From the NCBI GenBank assembly GCA_029844215.1, contig CM056725.1:56705609-56769608 (forward strand): a DNA stretch of 64,000 nucleotides, read 5' to 3'. The notes beneath the pieces are model-generated. The model worked only from the letters and a program-made list of their open reading frames with translations, searched no databases and was not told where the DNA came from. Shown here one piece after another: positions 20,538-32,350 of the stretch. Position numbers and translations under genes: made by a program. The DNA is from Przewalskia tangutica. Its lineage: Eukaryota > Streptophyta > Magnoliopsida > Solanales > Solanaceae. The stretch's first letter is position 1. Each line of letters begins with the position of its first letter.

Positions 20538-20985
20538 TTACTGATTCACATACTTGGTACATTCTTCGTACTGACCTCCTTCGGGGGGCTGCGTTCATGC
20601 CGCAGGTTTAGGTACGCTGTTTGGTGATCGGCAGGTGTAGGACCGCCTCGAGTTTTGGATAGCTCACCGTATTGGAGTTTATCTTTTGGTATAAGTTCTT
20701 TCGATGTGCTTTTATGCGATTATAGATGCGGCGGGGCCTTGTCCCGTCATAGTTCAGTATAACTCTTAGAGGTCTGTATTCATATGTGGGATTGGACTCA
20801 TGTACGGTGTAGTGTCTTTTGTTATGTATATTATATGGCAGCCTTGTCGGCTTCGCCCTTGCACGTACGATTGGTTTTTTTTTTTTAAAAAGGGTGTTAT
20901 TTTATTTCCGCAGTTTACTTAGTTGTTAAGGTAGAAGGGTGCCCAGGTAGGGCACCAGTCACGGGCCCGGGTTCGGGGCGTGACA
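20538..20985 (+). mobile_element. Element N, LTR tail
   Basis: The last 448 bp of a different LTR family, ending in GGGGCGTGACA. It matches the reverse complement of the left end of H (41246-41690), including TTCACATACTTGGTACATTC. Element B inserted in it, so the rest of N is left of the window. The sequence after its end, TTAGA (20986-20990), should be its right TSD within M. Confidence 0.8.
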
Positions 20986-21896
20986 TTAGAATATTCTACA
21001 GAGTAGTCTAGACGTTGATAGACGTATATGGCCATTATAGGTTGAAGTTCTGCGAGTAGCGTGTTCTACTTGAAGGGTGGACAAGGCTAGCAGGGTTATA
21101 GTACGGTGGAGCGTTTTGCTATTTGTCGATAATCGTCGCGAGGTATGTGAACCTCTTCCTATCCTTTCTAGCATGATGTTTTGTAAACTATGTAGTACGG
21201 TAGACGTACATGTGCTAAATGAGTTTTGGTTAGTTTAAAACAAAAGGTGTTATAATAGCTTTATGGGAAGTTAGTTATAACGACTTTATGTAGGTAAAAG
21301 AATGGTTTATTGATTTTAGAAGTTAAGAGACTTGATCTTAAAAGATAAGAGACTTAACTTATAAATGACGTTTTATGAAATGTTAAGGACTATGAATTTT
21401 GTTAAAACGTTGTGAAACCTCATTCGTGAGTAATAAGTACTTGACTTTTAAAGAATAATGTTTTACTGATTTCGGAAATGAGAATAAGTATCGAACAAAC
21501 CACTGCAGCGTTAATAAAGGAAAATGTATTGACTAATTAACTATATTAAAACCAGTAGAAACCTCCATCTGCATAGAAGCTAAGATAAGACAAAATTGTA
21601 TTACATTTTCTAGATCATGGCTGCTTTAATAAGATTGTTATAAACAAGAATAACTACTCACACATAAGGTATATGCTACTCAATTGTTTTAAAAAGAGAT
21701 TGCGTTATTTGATTAAGACTATGAACTATGAAATCTTTCCGAAGTAAAAGACTTGAGTATATTTTAATTAGGCAACTTGAACTTTTGGAAAAGAATGTTG
21801 TTACTTGATTTTAAAAAAGGAAAGTGTTTGTGATTTTAAAGAAAAGTATGGTATTATCTTAATCTGTCTTAAAAGAGAGTTTAAATGTTATGGCCA

Positions 21897-22165
21897 ATTT
21901 GATACCGAGTCCATGGGATGGACCGGGAATGTATTCCACCCGATTTGATACCGAGTCCATGAGATGGACCGGGAATTTATTCCACACGTTTTGATACCGA
22001 GTACATGGGATGGACCGGGAATGTATTCCACACGTTTTGATACCGAGTCCATGAGATGGACCGGGAATGTATTCCATACGATCCGGCACCGAGTCCATGA
22101 GATGGACCGAATGTGACCATGCGATTCCACCTCGAGTCCCATGGGATGGGCCGAGACATGCTATA
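21897..22165 (+). repeat. 46-bp minisatellite, ~6 units, in LTR M
   Basis: Unit starts at 21901, 21947, 21993 and 22039, then two degenerate units. The core is GATACCGAGTCCATGGGATG then GACCGGGAATGTATTCCA. The last unit resembles the A type (GAGTCCCATGGGATGGGCCG), suggesting the array grew from an A-like ancestor. Confidence 0.9.
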
Positions 22166-22525
22166 CGTATCACACGATTTATACCTAGACTGCCGGCAGT
22201 GAGGAAGGAGTTCCACGGACATGAGGGATGACTTGAGGGCGTGAGTCCCTGACTTGACATGACTGCTTTTATGTTGTGAACTGTAGTTTGTTATCATACA
22301 TGTCTCCTATTTTATATAAACTGTTATGATTTCATTTACAGTATTTTCAGTTTCACATACTTGGTACCTGTTATCGACCTCCTTGAAGTGCGTTCATGCC
22401 GCAGGTAGAGGTACATCGGTTGATCCTCACTCTTAGGATCACAGTTCAGCGTATTGGGAAGCTCCGTTTTCTCCGGAGGCTTATCTTTTGGTATAGTCCC
22501 CTGTCGTTGTAGGTACTTACATTCA

Positions 22526-22553
22526 GAGGTATGGTGGGGCCCTGTCCCGCCAT
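22526..22553 (+). other. ATGGCGGG-type hairpin in U5
   Basis: ATGGTGGG and CCCGCCAT pair around GCCCTGT. The same hairpin, mostly ATGGCGGG with CCCGTCAT, recurs about 250 bp from the LTR end in A, B, D, E, G, K and L. Several copies use different but still pairing bases. Confidence 0.5.
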
Positions 22554-22798
22554 TGTTGTTAAAACTCCTAGAGGTCTGTAGTACTGTTGTGGGCAGAGTT
22601 TGTAAAAAGGGATGTAACTGTTCGGGTTCAAGTTTTATGTATATATACATGCCGAAAGGCAAATCTTTTCTTGATAAACTGTTCTCATTCTATAATTGTT
22701 TCATATCTTGTTTTTATATTCCGCTGATTACTCTGATGTATGTCTACTTGGGTGCCCGGGTAAGGCACCAGTCACGGGCCCGGGATCGGGTCGTGACA

Positions 22799-23580
22799 GC
22801 TCCCCAGGGAGAAATACTAGGCCTAATAAAGCCTTTTTCCAGCAAATCTTTCAGCTGGTCCTTCAATTCTCTCAACTCAGCAGGTGTCATCCTGTACGGC
22901 GGAATAGATATAGGCCGAGTGTCTGGCAGCACATCAATACCAGGGAGATCATCTGGGAATACATCCGGAAACTCTCAAACCACCGGGCGGCGAGGCGGCA
23001 CCTCAGCCTCAGTATCGAATACCCGAACCAGATGATAGATGTACCATTTCTGAACCATCTTCCTAGCCTTGAGGTAAGAAATAAACCTACCCCTCGGCGA
23101 TGCTGTATTGCCTTTCCACTCAATAACCGGCTCACCAGGAAACTGGAATCGGACCAACCTGTCTCTACAGTCAACATTGGCATAACAAGAAGCCAACCAG
23201 CCATACCCATAATGACATCAAAATCTGTCATTTCCAACTCTATCAAGTCTGCTAGGGTCTGACGACTGTATATGAACACCGGACTGTTTTTATACACCCG
23301 CTCACCTAACACCGAATCACCCACTAGCGTAGCTACCTCAAAAGACTCTATCGACACCGGCTCTATCCCTATTCTACCAGCAATAAGAGGGGACACATAG
23401 GACAAGGCAGAACCTGGATCTATCAAAGCATAAACGTCACAGCATAAAATCAACAATATACCTGTGACGACATCCGGTGAAGCCTCCTGGTCCTGCCGAC
23501 TGGCTAAGGAATATATGTGGTTTTGTGGACCTCTAGAACTAGGACCCCTGCCACAACCTCTACCGCAACCTGCTGGCCCG
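22799..23580 (-). pseudogene. pol: pol pseudogene of element D: protease and start of reverse transcriptase
   Basis: Minus-strand remnant of a Ty3/Gypsy polyprotein. An aspartic protease domain (RVP-like) is readable at about 23240-23540: SPDVVTGILLI, then ALIDPGSALSYVSP, where DPGS takes the place of the usual D-[ST]-G active site. It ends near DFDVIMGM. After a frame change come DCRDRLVRFQFPGEPVIEWK and KARKMV (about 23050-23180). The N-terminal edge of reverse transcriptase is at about 22799-22930: LPDTRPISIPPYRM and EKGFIRPSISPWGA. It stops at the insertion of M. This is the only pol sequence in the window. Confidence 0.88.
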
Positions 23581-24822
23581 TGAGTAACCCGCCCTCCGGG
23601 GCGCATAACCACAGAAGATGAAGACCAGAATCGACCATGTAGCACATGCCACACTACCCATCGCCTGCAGTGGACAGTCTCGCCAAATGGCCCTGATGGT
23701 CGCAAGCATAACAAGCTCTCGAAGTAGTACGACACTCCCCAAAATGGAATCTACCACAGTGACCACACTGAGGCAAATGTGGCTTCCCCTAGCTAATACC
23801 CTCGGACATCTGTGAACCTGCAGCCCTGAACTACTCCCGAATATCAAACCTCCTGCCAGAAGACTGGGAAGGGGCACTCTGTGTCGGCTAAAATATAGAC
23901 CTAGCCTGCTGCTGAGGCTGTCCGCCTCGAAAGTTACCCTGAAACCCTGCCGTCCTGGCCCTCTTGGGCTGGCCTCGATCTGGCTAGTCCTCTCTCTCCC
24001 TGTCCTCAATACCCTGTGCGTATGCCTGCATCCTGGAAATATCCATACCTGACTGAAGGGCCTACTCCCAGGCATGCATGAACCATGTAGCGATCTAGCC
24101 CCAACACATAGCGATGAACTCTATCAGCCATGTCAGCCACAATAGTGAGCGCATACCTGGCCAATGAGTCAAACTCCAAGTTATACTCTCTGATGGTCCT
24201 CTCATTCTGCCTCAACGTCAAGAACCTATCAACACGGGCTCTCCTCATCTCTGGAGGCAAAAAGTGATCAAGAAAGGCCTCTGTGAACTCATTCCAAACA
24301 GCTGGATGAGCACCCATACTCCTAGAAAGTTCCCATGACTCAAACCAGTTCAACGCAATATCGCATAACCGGTAAGAAGCTAGCACAACTGACTCTGTCT
24401 CCGAGGCCCTAAGTACCTGCATAGTCCACTGTATCTGCCGAATGAACTCTTGAGGATCATCCTCAGATCTCGAACCATAGAACTTGGGTGGATTACAACC
24501 CAGAAAATCCCGAATTCTCAAACTGTCGGCTCTAGGGTTAGCTACCTGCTCCCGTGTTGCCACCTTACTATCTTTGGTCAATAACCCGACCGCTCTCCAT
24601 AATCTCTATACTCTGCCTCTGGCTGAGGGACTGGAGGCTCAGGTATCGGAACTCCTGGAGCTGCGGCTGCTCTCGGCTCCTCTAGTATCGCCGGTAATCG
24701 AACTCGCTGGGCCTGACCTCGGGCATAGTCTGGGCCTGAGTCCTAGTAACCCTTTGTGTACCACTAGCAGCTCCTACTGCTGTCTTCCCCTTCTGGGCCC
24801 TGGTCTCCTTCCGTGGAGGCAT
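23581..24822 (-). pseudogene. gag: gag pseudogene of element D
   Basis: The ATG at 24822-24820 (MPPRKET...) sits in the same context as the other gag starts. The capsid-like domain is open over about 24080-24560: SLRIRDFLGCNPPKFYGS, DDPQEFIRQIQ, ASETESVVLASYRL, FLDHFLPPEMRRARVDRF and REYNLEFDSLARYA. A zinc-knuckle pair is readable near 23690-23760: CGHCGRFHFGEC and CYACDHQGH, with a frame break before the final Cys. It leads into protease without the GSSQF stop of the gag-only elements. Codon losses make it non-functional as read. Confidence 0.88.
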
Positions 24823-24934
24823 AACTAATACATAAGAATAGGTCAGAGAGGATTCAACCTAATAAGACAGCTCTACTGCACGATCTAAGAGAGAGAAAGA
24901 AATGGAAACCAATCCTAAATGTCTTGCAGCCTCC

Positions 24935-24970
24935 TGGTTATAGATGTGGTGCACAACACACCGATAACCA
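24935..24970 (-). other. Leader hairpin with GTGCAC loop, element D (compensated stem)
   Basis: Arms TGGTTAT (24935-24941) and ATAACCA (24964-24970). In A, B, J, K and L the same stem is TGATTAT/ATAATCA. Both sides of one pair have changed, A-T to G-C, so pairing is kept. GTGCAC remains in the loop. Confidence 0.7.
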
Positions 24971-25015
24971 AGACTCTACTAGACACGGTCTGTAGACACT
25001 TTCTGAGGACTAACT

Positions 25016-25027
25016 GCTCTGATACCA
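25016..25027 (-). promoter_or_regulatory. Primer-binding site of element D
   Basis: The reverse complement reads TGGTATCAGAGC, matching the initiator tRNA-Met 3' end, 4 bp from the LTR boundary at 25032. It fixes D as minus strand. Confidence 0.9.
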
Positions 25028-25031
25028 CTTT

Positions 25032-25476
25032 TGTCACGACCCGACCCCGGGCCCGCGACTGGTGCCCTACCTGGGCACCCTTACAGGTATACATCAGAGA
25101 TAATCAGCGGAACATACATAAAACTCATAACGTACATCAACAAAAAAAAAGTAAATAACAGGCTAGCCGATAAGGCCACCTCCCTAGACATATATATACA
25201 TATACATAACCAAAGGCAGTTACATCCCTTCTTTTACAAACTGGCCCACAAGATATGACTACATACCTCTAAGAGTTTTAACATAACAACTGTGATGGGA
25301 CAGGGCCCCGCCATACCCCTGAATGTACATAAATCTACAACATCAGGGAAACCGTACCAAAAGACAAGCCTCCGGAGAAATGAAGCTTCTAACAACTGAT
25401 CAGTGATCCTAAGAGTGAGGATCTGCAACCTTCTTACCCCTACCTGCGACATGAACGCAGCCCCCGAGGATGGGGG
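25032..25476 (-). mobile_element. Element D, 5' LTR (fragment)
   Basis: The terminal 445 bp of the 5' LTR of D, with the TGTCACGACCCG end at 25032. It contains the U5 hairpin (near 25290-25312) and the terminal hairpins. LTR E interrupts it at 25477, next to GGGGG (25472-25476). The rest must lie right of the window. Confidence 0.85.
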
Positions 25477-25773
25477 TGTTACACCCCGTAATTCCAGGAC
25501 ATGTATACGAGAATTGATGTGAGAGCACAAGACTTGAAAATTGGTACGAAAGAAAGAATTATTTTTCCGAAGGAAAAACCTTCCGAACTTCGGAAAGGAA
25601 AAATGTTCGTTGATGAGAATTAGATTCTCAGAATACATTATTTGAGGAGTATGAAATTTATTATCATTTTGGAAATGTATTTTACTGATTTGGTCACGTA
25701 GGGCCCACCCGAGAAATTTTACATTTTGTAGGGCCCACGAGGGTTACGAAAATTTATGGACCAATGGGAGGGC

Positions 25774-25783
25774 GACACGTGTC
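25774..25783 (+). promoter_or_regulatory. G-box/ABRE palindrome GACACGTGTC in E LTR
   Basis: Perfect 10-bp palindrome with a CACGTG core and ACGTGTC, which fits the ABA-response element. Identical sites lie at 26440-26449 and 34966-34975 (F), 42713-42722 (I), 51935-51944 (K), and 57863-57872 and 62174-62183 (L), each about 100 to 250 bp upstream of the presumed TATA box. Confidence 0.65.
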
Positions 25784-26300
25784 AACCCCCCACATGGGCT
25801 TGTTTGAAATTAGACCAAGGATAGAATGGTCATTTGGCAAAAGCTAAGATGAACAAGTCTTGCAACTAGAGCTTGAGTTTATTGACTAAGTCAAAGAGCC
25901 ACATGGCTTGATATTTTAATCCCTTCATCTAAGACCACACAAGTGTTATAATCTTGACCCTCCATTGTTTTATATATACTACACTAGTGCAAGACAAATC
26001 TTCACACTTAGAAAAAAAATGAGAGAACTTGAGCAAGACATGAGATGCTCTCGGCTTTGTGGCCATTTCCACACAAATTTTTTTAGTTTGTGGTTCATTA
26101 TTCACAAGACTTTAACCCAAGGTTCCTAGGGGTATTGTAAGGATATCTCAATAGAAAGATCCCGGAAAAATGACGTTTTTACGTTAGTCGCAAGGCGAAA
26201 ACCTAAGTTTTTCTTCAACTTTGAAGATGGAACTTGAAGAGGAGTTCTTCATGAGCTTCTAAGGAGTGATTGGAGCGAATTGGAACATAAGAAGAGGAGC

Positions 26301-26305
26301 TAAAA
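26301..26305 (+). repeat. Left TSD of element F (TAAAA)
   Basis: TAAAA at 26301-26305 is repeated at 38169-38173. Rejoining gives GGAGCTAAAAGTTGCTAAGG, matching the GGAGCTAAACGTTGCTCAGG block of the other LTRs. Element F is therefore complete in the window. Confidence 0.95.
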
Positions 26306-28556
26306 TATTACACCCCGTATTTACAGGACATGTTTTAAGAACGTACGTAAGAATCCCAAATGTTATGATTTGAGACTAGTAAAAATTTATCGGATTTTGG
26401 AATTGTCGGAAAACGTAATATTGTGACGAATGGGAGGGCGACACGTGTCACCCCCCCTTAAAAGGTCTTGGATGAAATTACATGGGCAAAAGGGTCATTT
26501 GACCCTTGTTAGGAAGACAAGTCTTGCAAGTAGTAAAGCTTGATATATTTGACTTAGTCAATGGGACCACTAGCTTGATATTTAGAAGAACATCATCCAA
26601 ACCACACATTTGTGCTAATCTCAACCCTCCATGTGACTATATAGTAGTACTAGTAGTGAGACAAGTTCCACACTTAGCCAAATTTTCAAGAAAAATTGGA
26701 TGAACTATGCTAGGCTCTCGGGTTTGGGTTCATCAAGGGAGAAAAAAATTTGTTTGTTGTCCAATAATCTTCCCACTTTAAACTAAGGTTCCTAAGTGTA
26801 TTGTAAGGGTATCTCAATAGAAAAATCCCGGAAAAAGATAGTTTTCGTATTGGTCGCAAGGTGAAAACCTAGTTGCTTTTCTAGGTTTTGTTTGGAAGTT
26901 TGAAGGAAAGTTGTTGGTATTGTTCTAAGGGTCTCAAGTAGCGGATTGAAGTGTCTTGGAGAGGCTCTAAGTTGCTAAGGAGCGACTTCGGATTTGGAGT
27001 TGGATTAGGATTCGTTGAGGTAATAATTTTGTCCCTTAAAAGTGTTACAAGATTATATATATTGTTGTTAGATTTACATGTTGCTAGCATGAAGTTTATG
27101 TGTTGAAGTTTTATAAGTATTATGGATTGATTGTAGCCTTAAATCCGAAATGTCATTTAAGCCTTGTGAAGTTGGATTACAATTTGGTCGTTTATTAGAA
27201 TCGTCGCATGTTACTTACTTGAAGATTACAGTGGTTATAATCGATTGCGACTTGATATCATGTTATGTTAACAACTTGGATTGAAATGGAAATTGGATAA
27301 GAATTGGTGTTATTGTACTCAATGTGGCCGAAATTGGACTAGTAGTTTGTATTAGTTTGATATCTTTTGAGGGGCAGAATTTTACACGTCTAGTAGGCGT
27401 GTAATCCCCTATTGTTAATTTCATTGATTGGGCATTAAATGTGGCGTGTTTGGTTATTGAATTCGGCCTTGAAAAAGGTGGCAAAGTAAGTAGAAACAAA
27501 AGAAGTGCTGTCCGATTTTCCGTAGAATTTGGAGACTTTACGCTTAGAATATTCTACGATTGAAGCTAGAGGTTAATGGACGTGTTATGACTTTTATAGT
27601 TTGAAGTACTACGAGTAGTGTATTCTACTTGAAGGGTGGAAAGGCTAGCAAGGTTATAGTACTTTGGAGCATTTTGCAACTTGTCGCTAGTCGTCGCAAG
27701 GTATGTGAACCCCTTCTTTCTTTGGCATGATCCTACGTATGAAATATCCATGTGATAGTATTTCATGATTCCTTCTACTCTTAGAAGTTAAGAAGTATTC
27801 ACATTGTTGATCCTAAGTTAAAAGTATGTTAAATTGTCCTAAGTCCTTACCAAGTCTTATGGGAGATGTTGGTAAGAATGGTTAGGAAAATATGAGATTT
27901 GATTTAAAGTTATGTGTCTTGATTTATTTAAAGTAAGGAAGTGGATTTTATGTTCGAAAATGACTTGAATTTATATGTGAAAAGGGGATTGATTTTAAAA
28001 GTGGAAGTTATATGATTTTAAGAGAATAAGTTACTTGGTTTTGGAAGTGTATGGAACTTTATATATATATATATTTTTTAGATAAGTATAAGTAAATGGA
28101 CTTTAAAGAATGTATGTTATGAAGTTTTAAGACTATGAACTTTGGTTGTCTTTTAAGGACTTTGAAACTTTATTTTTCAAGTTATGGGACTTGATTTCTA
28201 AAGTATTGATGGCATGATTTTAAAGAGTGTATGCTACGAGGTGTTAATACTATAAGCCTTGATCTTATGAGTGGAAATGACTAAACTTTAAAAAGTATGG
28301 CTTCTTAATTTATATCAAAAAGTTAAGGAGATGGTTTCCAAAAGAGTATGTGACTTGAGCTTTAAAAAGAAAGAAGTTTTATGATTCTTTTAAGTATGTA
28401 TGTACGTAGTATTTTTGGGTTTAGTTTCCCTAATGTTGCAAGAATAAAGTGCCTTAAGTTCTCTAAAATGAAAGGTTGTTATAATAGCTTTATGGAAAGT
28501 TGTTATAACGACTTAAGAAGAAGTAATAATACGATTTAAAATGTTGTGTAAGGAAA

Positions 28557-28678
28557 ATACACCGAGCCTACAAATAGGCCGGATTACGTTATGAAATACA
28601 CCGAGCCTACAAATAGGTCGGATTACGTTATGAGATACACCGAGCCTACACATAGGCCGGATTACGCCATATTACCCC
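28557..28678 (+). repeat. 38-bp repeats in F 5' LTR
   Basis: Three units of about 38 bp with CACCGAGCCTACAAATAGGC then CGGATTACGTTATGA. After the G insertion the array continues at 32042-32350 with a longer variant unit of about 49 bp. The 3' LTR equivalent is 37080-37470. Confidence 0.9.
28674..28678 (+). repeat. Left TSD of solo LTR G (ACCCC)
   Basis: ACCCC at 28674-28678 is repeated at 32037-32041. The uninterrupted target CATATTACCCCGAGCC is present in the F 3' LTR near 37190-37205. Confidence 0.95.
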
Positions 28679-31600
28679 TATCACGACCCGGGCCCGTGAC
28701 TGGTGCCTTACCCCGGGCACCCAAGTAGACATACATCAGAGTAATCAGCGGAATATAAAACAAGACATGAAATAATATGAAGTGTGAAACAGTTTATCTG
28801 CGAAAAGTTGTCTTTCGGCATATATAAACATAAACTTGAACAGTTACATCCCCTTTTACAAACTCTGCCCACAACAAGATTACTCTGCACCTCTAAGAAT
28901 GATATAACAACAATGGCGGGACAGGGCCCCGCCATACCCCTGAATGTAAGTACCTACAACGACAGGGGACTATACCACTGATAAGCCTCCGAAGAAACGG
29001 AGCTTCCCAAACGCTGAACTATGACCCTATGAGAGAGGATCAACAACTGGTGTACCTATACCTGCGGCATGAACGCAGCCCCCCGAAGGAGGTCGATGCA
29101 AGTACCAAGTATGTGGCCCGAAAATCAGTAAATGAAATCATAGTAGTCTATATAAAGCGGGAGACATGTATGATAACCAAACTACGATTCACAATAAATA
29201 AGCGATCATGTAAAGTCGGGACTCACGCCTCAAAGTCATCACTCAAATATAACTATGGGTCTCACGCCCACAACATCAATCATGCCCGTGGAATACCTTC
29301 CTCACCGGCGATCTATGATATAAAAGCACCAAGGAATACACATGAAAACCGGGTCCCACCGTGTCATAATAAAACCGCACGGTAAATGCGAAGGCATAAT
29401 GACTACTAAAACCCACAGTACCAACAATGTCATAAAGCGTATCACAAGGTCTTTCTAGACCGCCATGATCGGCCGCCACTCGCCGCGAGATCAAATGTGC
29501 GCGTCTAATCTCGAACATCCTGCACTCGCATGGCCACACATAGGCCCGCATGAGGTATTCCGCATCGAGGTAGCTACTCCGGCGTCGCCCCGACCTGTGG
29601 TCCGCATGGCCACATGCACCGCGTGGCCACATAGACCGCACACTAACCCGGAACTCTCGTAGCTCGCGCGCCACCACGGACCCGCATGAGGTATCTCGAA
29701 TCATAGTCACAAAGACCGCCTGAGGTATACCCCGCATCGGAGGGCAGCTTAACCCCCGGTATAACATGTCAAGAGGTGAGTGGTACAATACTATCATAAC
29801 GGCTTATTGTTAAACAACATAAGCACAACAAGGGAAACCCCCTTACACAACATCACAAGACACTAACACACGTAGCATCCTAACATGTTTACTTATCAAA
29901 CCAACAAGAAGGTATTACAAGGCTATCACAAACCAACATAGTCAAGTTGTTCACATAAGGTACTTCCTATTTTATGCCAACAAGTTCGGGTTTTTATCCC
30001 CAAAGTACTTCATACATTATCTCTTTAAAAAAGATCATTTTTCTTTCACAAGAGTCACACGATACCCGTAGTATTAAAATAGAGTGACTATCTTTTTAAG
30101 TAACCCAAAACAATTTCCTTTTTTAAAGACAAGTAACAACCTTCTTTTCCCAAGTTCAAGTTTGCCTAAGTTCAAAGACTCAAGTCTCTTATTTTCGAAA
30201 GGTTTCGTAGTTCATAGTCTTAATCTCTTAATAATATAATTCTCTTTTAAAACAATTCGAAAAACATATGTCTTATGTGTGAGTAGGTTATTCTTGTTCA
30301 TAACAATCTTATTAAAGCAGCCATGATCTAGGAAATGTAATATCATTTTGTCTCATCTTAGCTTCTGTGCAGATGGAGGTTTCTACTGGTTTTAATAATA
30401 CTTAATTAGTCAATACATTTCCCTTTATTAGCGCTGCAGTGGTTTGTTCGATACTTATTCTCATTTTCGAAATCAATACAAGGCGTTCATAAACAATTAA
30501 GTAAACCGTTCCTTTTATCTCTCTTAAGTCGTTATACCTAACTTTCCATAAAGCTAGTATAACTCTTAAGCTTTTAAAACCAAGTATTACTCTTCTTTCA
30601 AAAACAATTCTTAATTCTTTTGAAATACTTCAAGATTCTTATTATTTAGACTCAAGCCAAAAGACATCGCAGTAAAACCACGTTCAGTTAACACACGTAC
30701 GTCTACCGTACTATATATATTCTTTTAAAATATCATGCTCAAGAGGATAGGAGAATCACATACCTCGCGACGATTATCGACAATTAGCAAAACGCTCCAC
30801 CGCTATAACCCGGCTAGCCTTGTCCACCTTTCAAGTAGAACATGCTACTCGCAGAACTTTCAACCTATAAAGGCCATATACGTCTATCAACGTCTAGACT
30901 ACTCTGTAGAATATTCTAAGCGGAGGCTTCTCTATTCTACGGAAAATTGGGCAGCACTTCCCTACCCGTTAAACTACACAAGTCTACTGTAAATACAGTC
31001 CTATGTAAGTACAGTTCAATCTTCTTCTTTAAAATTCTTCTAATGATGATTTCAATTCAATTCTCTTCTCTTATACCATCCTTCTATATATCTATGCTCA
31101 TTTCTATACAACTACAGTATGTAATTTCCAATTACAATAGAAGGACAAGAGTATTTACCTCGATAAGCCCAAAATTATCCAAGTTTAAATGTCGATCCTG
31201 AGCAACGTTTAGCTCCTACTCTGGGCGCTCCAACCCGCTCCAAACAACCCTTAGAAGTTCTACGCAACTTCTTCTTACTACATCAACCAATTATGGAGAT
31301 TTTCCTTAGGGTTTCGTTTAGTGACTAAAAGGATATAAGGTAGTATTTCCGGGCTCTACGTATAGAGGTAACTTTGGAATACAACAAGGTATAAGGCTAA
31401 GGTATTTTGGAATTGTAACAATACTTGGAGAGTATTTTTCTACCAAAGGGGTATTTCACGAGAACAACTCAAGAGGGGATTTGTATTTGGCTAGCACCAC
31501 TAGGAAATGGGGAGGGTACTTCTCGGACAAGGGCCTCTCAAATGGGAAGGAGCTCTTGGGCGAGAGCTACACTAAGGGGAGAGGATTTTCAAGACTTAGA

Positions 31601-32036
31601 AAGTGTGGAGTGGATGAAGAAGTCTTGACTAAGGGGGTATTTATAGGACTTTTAATGGCCAAGATTAAGGCAAGTGGAGGGCAAGTGGAGGGTGTAGATT
31701 TGTACATGTGCACCCTATCCATCTACTCCACAAATCACTCCAAACATTGACCCATGTTTTAGGCCTCAAAATCGTGCCAAGCCATGCCCTCAATGACGTC
31801 CACTTGAGGGTGACAAGTGTCGCCCTCTCATTGGTCCAAAATATTTTATCTCTCGGAAACATCCGCAAAATAATAAATGTCGCAACGTAATTTTCCGCGC
31901 AAGTTTTGGAAAAGCGTTTACGGAAAACAATTCTTTTCGGGGGTTGTGCACAAATTTTTGTCCCTTGCCTAACTTAAGGCTTAAACTTTTGTACGTACGT
32001 CCTCACGTACATACTCTGGAAATACGGGGTATAACA
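28679..32036 (-). mobile_element. Solo LTR G (minus strand)
   Basis: Complete 3358-bp A-type LTR in minus orientation, flanked by TSD ACCCC, with no internal region. The left end reads TATCACGACCC, a G-to-A change from TGTCACG. It contains a TATA box (31638-31645, complement), GACAAGTGTC (31812-31821), the conserved block (30270-30470) and donor-like site 2 (near 30770). The minisatellite zone (about 29340-29760) is unusually GC-rich and disordered. Confidence 0.94.
29440..29760 (-). repeat. Degenerate GC-rich minisatellite in LTR G
   Basis: Irregular repeats with CGCATGAGGTAT and CGCATGGCCACAT. It occupies the same position as the ordered minisatellites of other LTRs, between the GTAGTACTTTGG-type string and the TGCCGGCAGTGAGGAAGG-type string. 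No fixed period can be assigned. Confidence 0.55.
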
Positions 32037-32041
32037 ACCCC

Positions 32042-32350
32042 GAGCCTACACATATGTCGGGTTACGTCATCTTACACCGAGCTCCACAGGCGGGCCGGAT
32101 TATGCTACATGATTCCACAGTACACCGAGCTCCACAGGCGGGCCGGATTATGCTACATGATTCCCACGATGCAAGAGCTCCACAGGCGGGCCGGATTTTG
32201 CTACATGATTCCACAGTACACCGAGCTCCACAGGCGGGCCGGATTATGCTACATGATTCCACAGTACACCGAGCCCCACAGGCGGGCCAGATTATGTCAC
32301 ATGATTCATCAGTACACCGTGTCCCGCAAATGGGCCGGATTATGTTATCA
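32042..32350 (+). repeat. ~49-bp repeats in F 5' LTR
   Basis: About six units with CACCGAGCTCCACAGGCGGG then CCGGATTATGCTACATGATT. The array happens to be open in a frame that would give a repeated HRAPQAGRIMLHDST peptide. It is not considered a gene because it is LTR sequence and the sister array at 37230-37470 is out of frame. Confidence 0.9.

Larger units (their letters stand above)
20986..22798 (+). mobile_element. Element M, LTR tail
   Basis: The last 1.8 kb of an A/B-type LTR, starting just inside the region of donor-like site 2 (21127) and including the conserved block (21470-21670), a minisatellite and the terminal hairpins, and ending in GGGTCGTGACA at 22798. Its left part is outside the window, separated by N and B. 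It broke the reverse transcriptase of D. GCTCC (22799-22803) should be its right TSD. Whether M is a solo LTR or a full element cannot be told here. Confidence 0.85.
25477..26305 (+). mobile_element. Element E, LTR (left part)
   Basis: Starts TGTTACACCCCGTAATTCCA. It contains a GACACGTGTC G-box palindrome (25774-25783), TATATATA near 25970 and the GGAGCGAATTGGAAC leader block, and it breaks off at GGAGCTAAAA. The LTR resumes at 38174 after element F. This is a different subfamily from A/B, with distinct promoter-region sequence. Confidence 0.9.
26306..28678 (+). mobile_element. Element F, 5' LTR, part 1
   Basis: Begins TATTACACCCCGTATTTACA (TG mutated to TA). It holds GACACGTGTC (26440-26449), TATATAG near 26638, donor-like site 1 (27017) and site 2 (27685). 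It lacks the 200-bp conserved block found in the other LTR families. It is interrupted by solo LTR G and resumes at 32042. The summed length of 3374 bp compares with 3338 bp in the 3' LTR. Confidence 0.92.

Noticed and set aside
22454..23262. Plus-strand open frames of 188 to 193 codons across the M/D junction
   Set aside because: They run from LTR M into antisense pol of D. They are shadows of the minus-strand gag-pol.
24484..24828. Plus-strand 114-codon frame
   Set aside because: Antisense of the D gag N-terminus.
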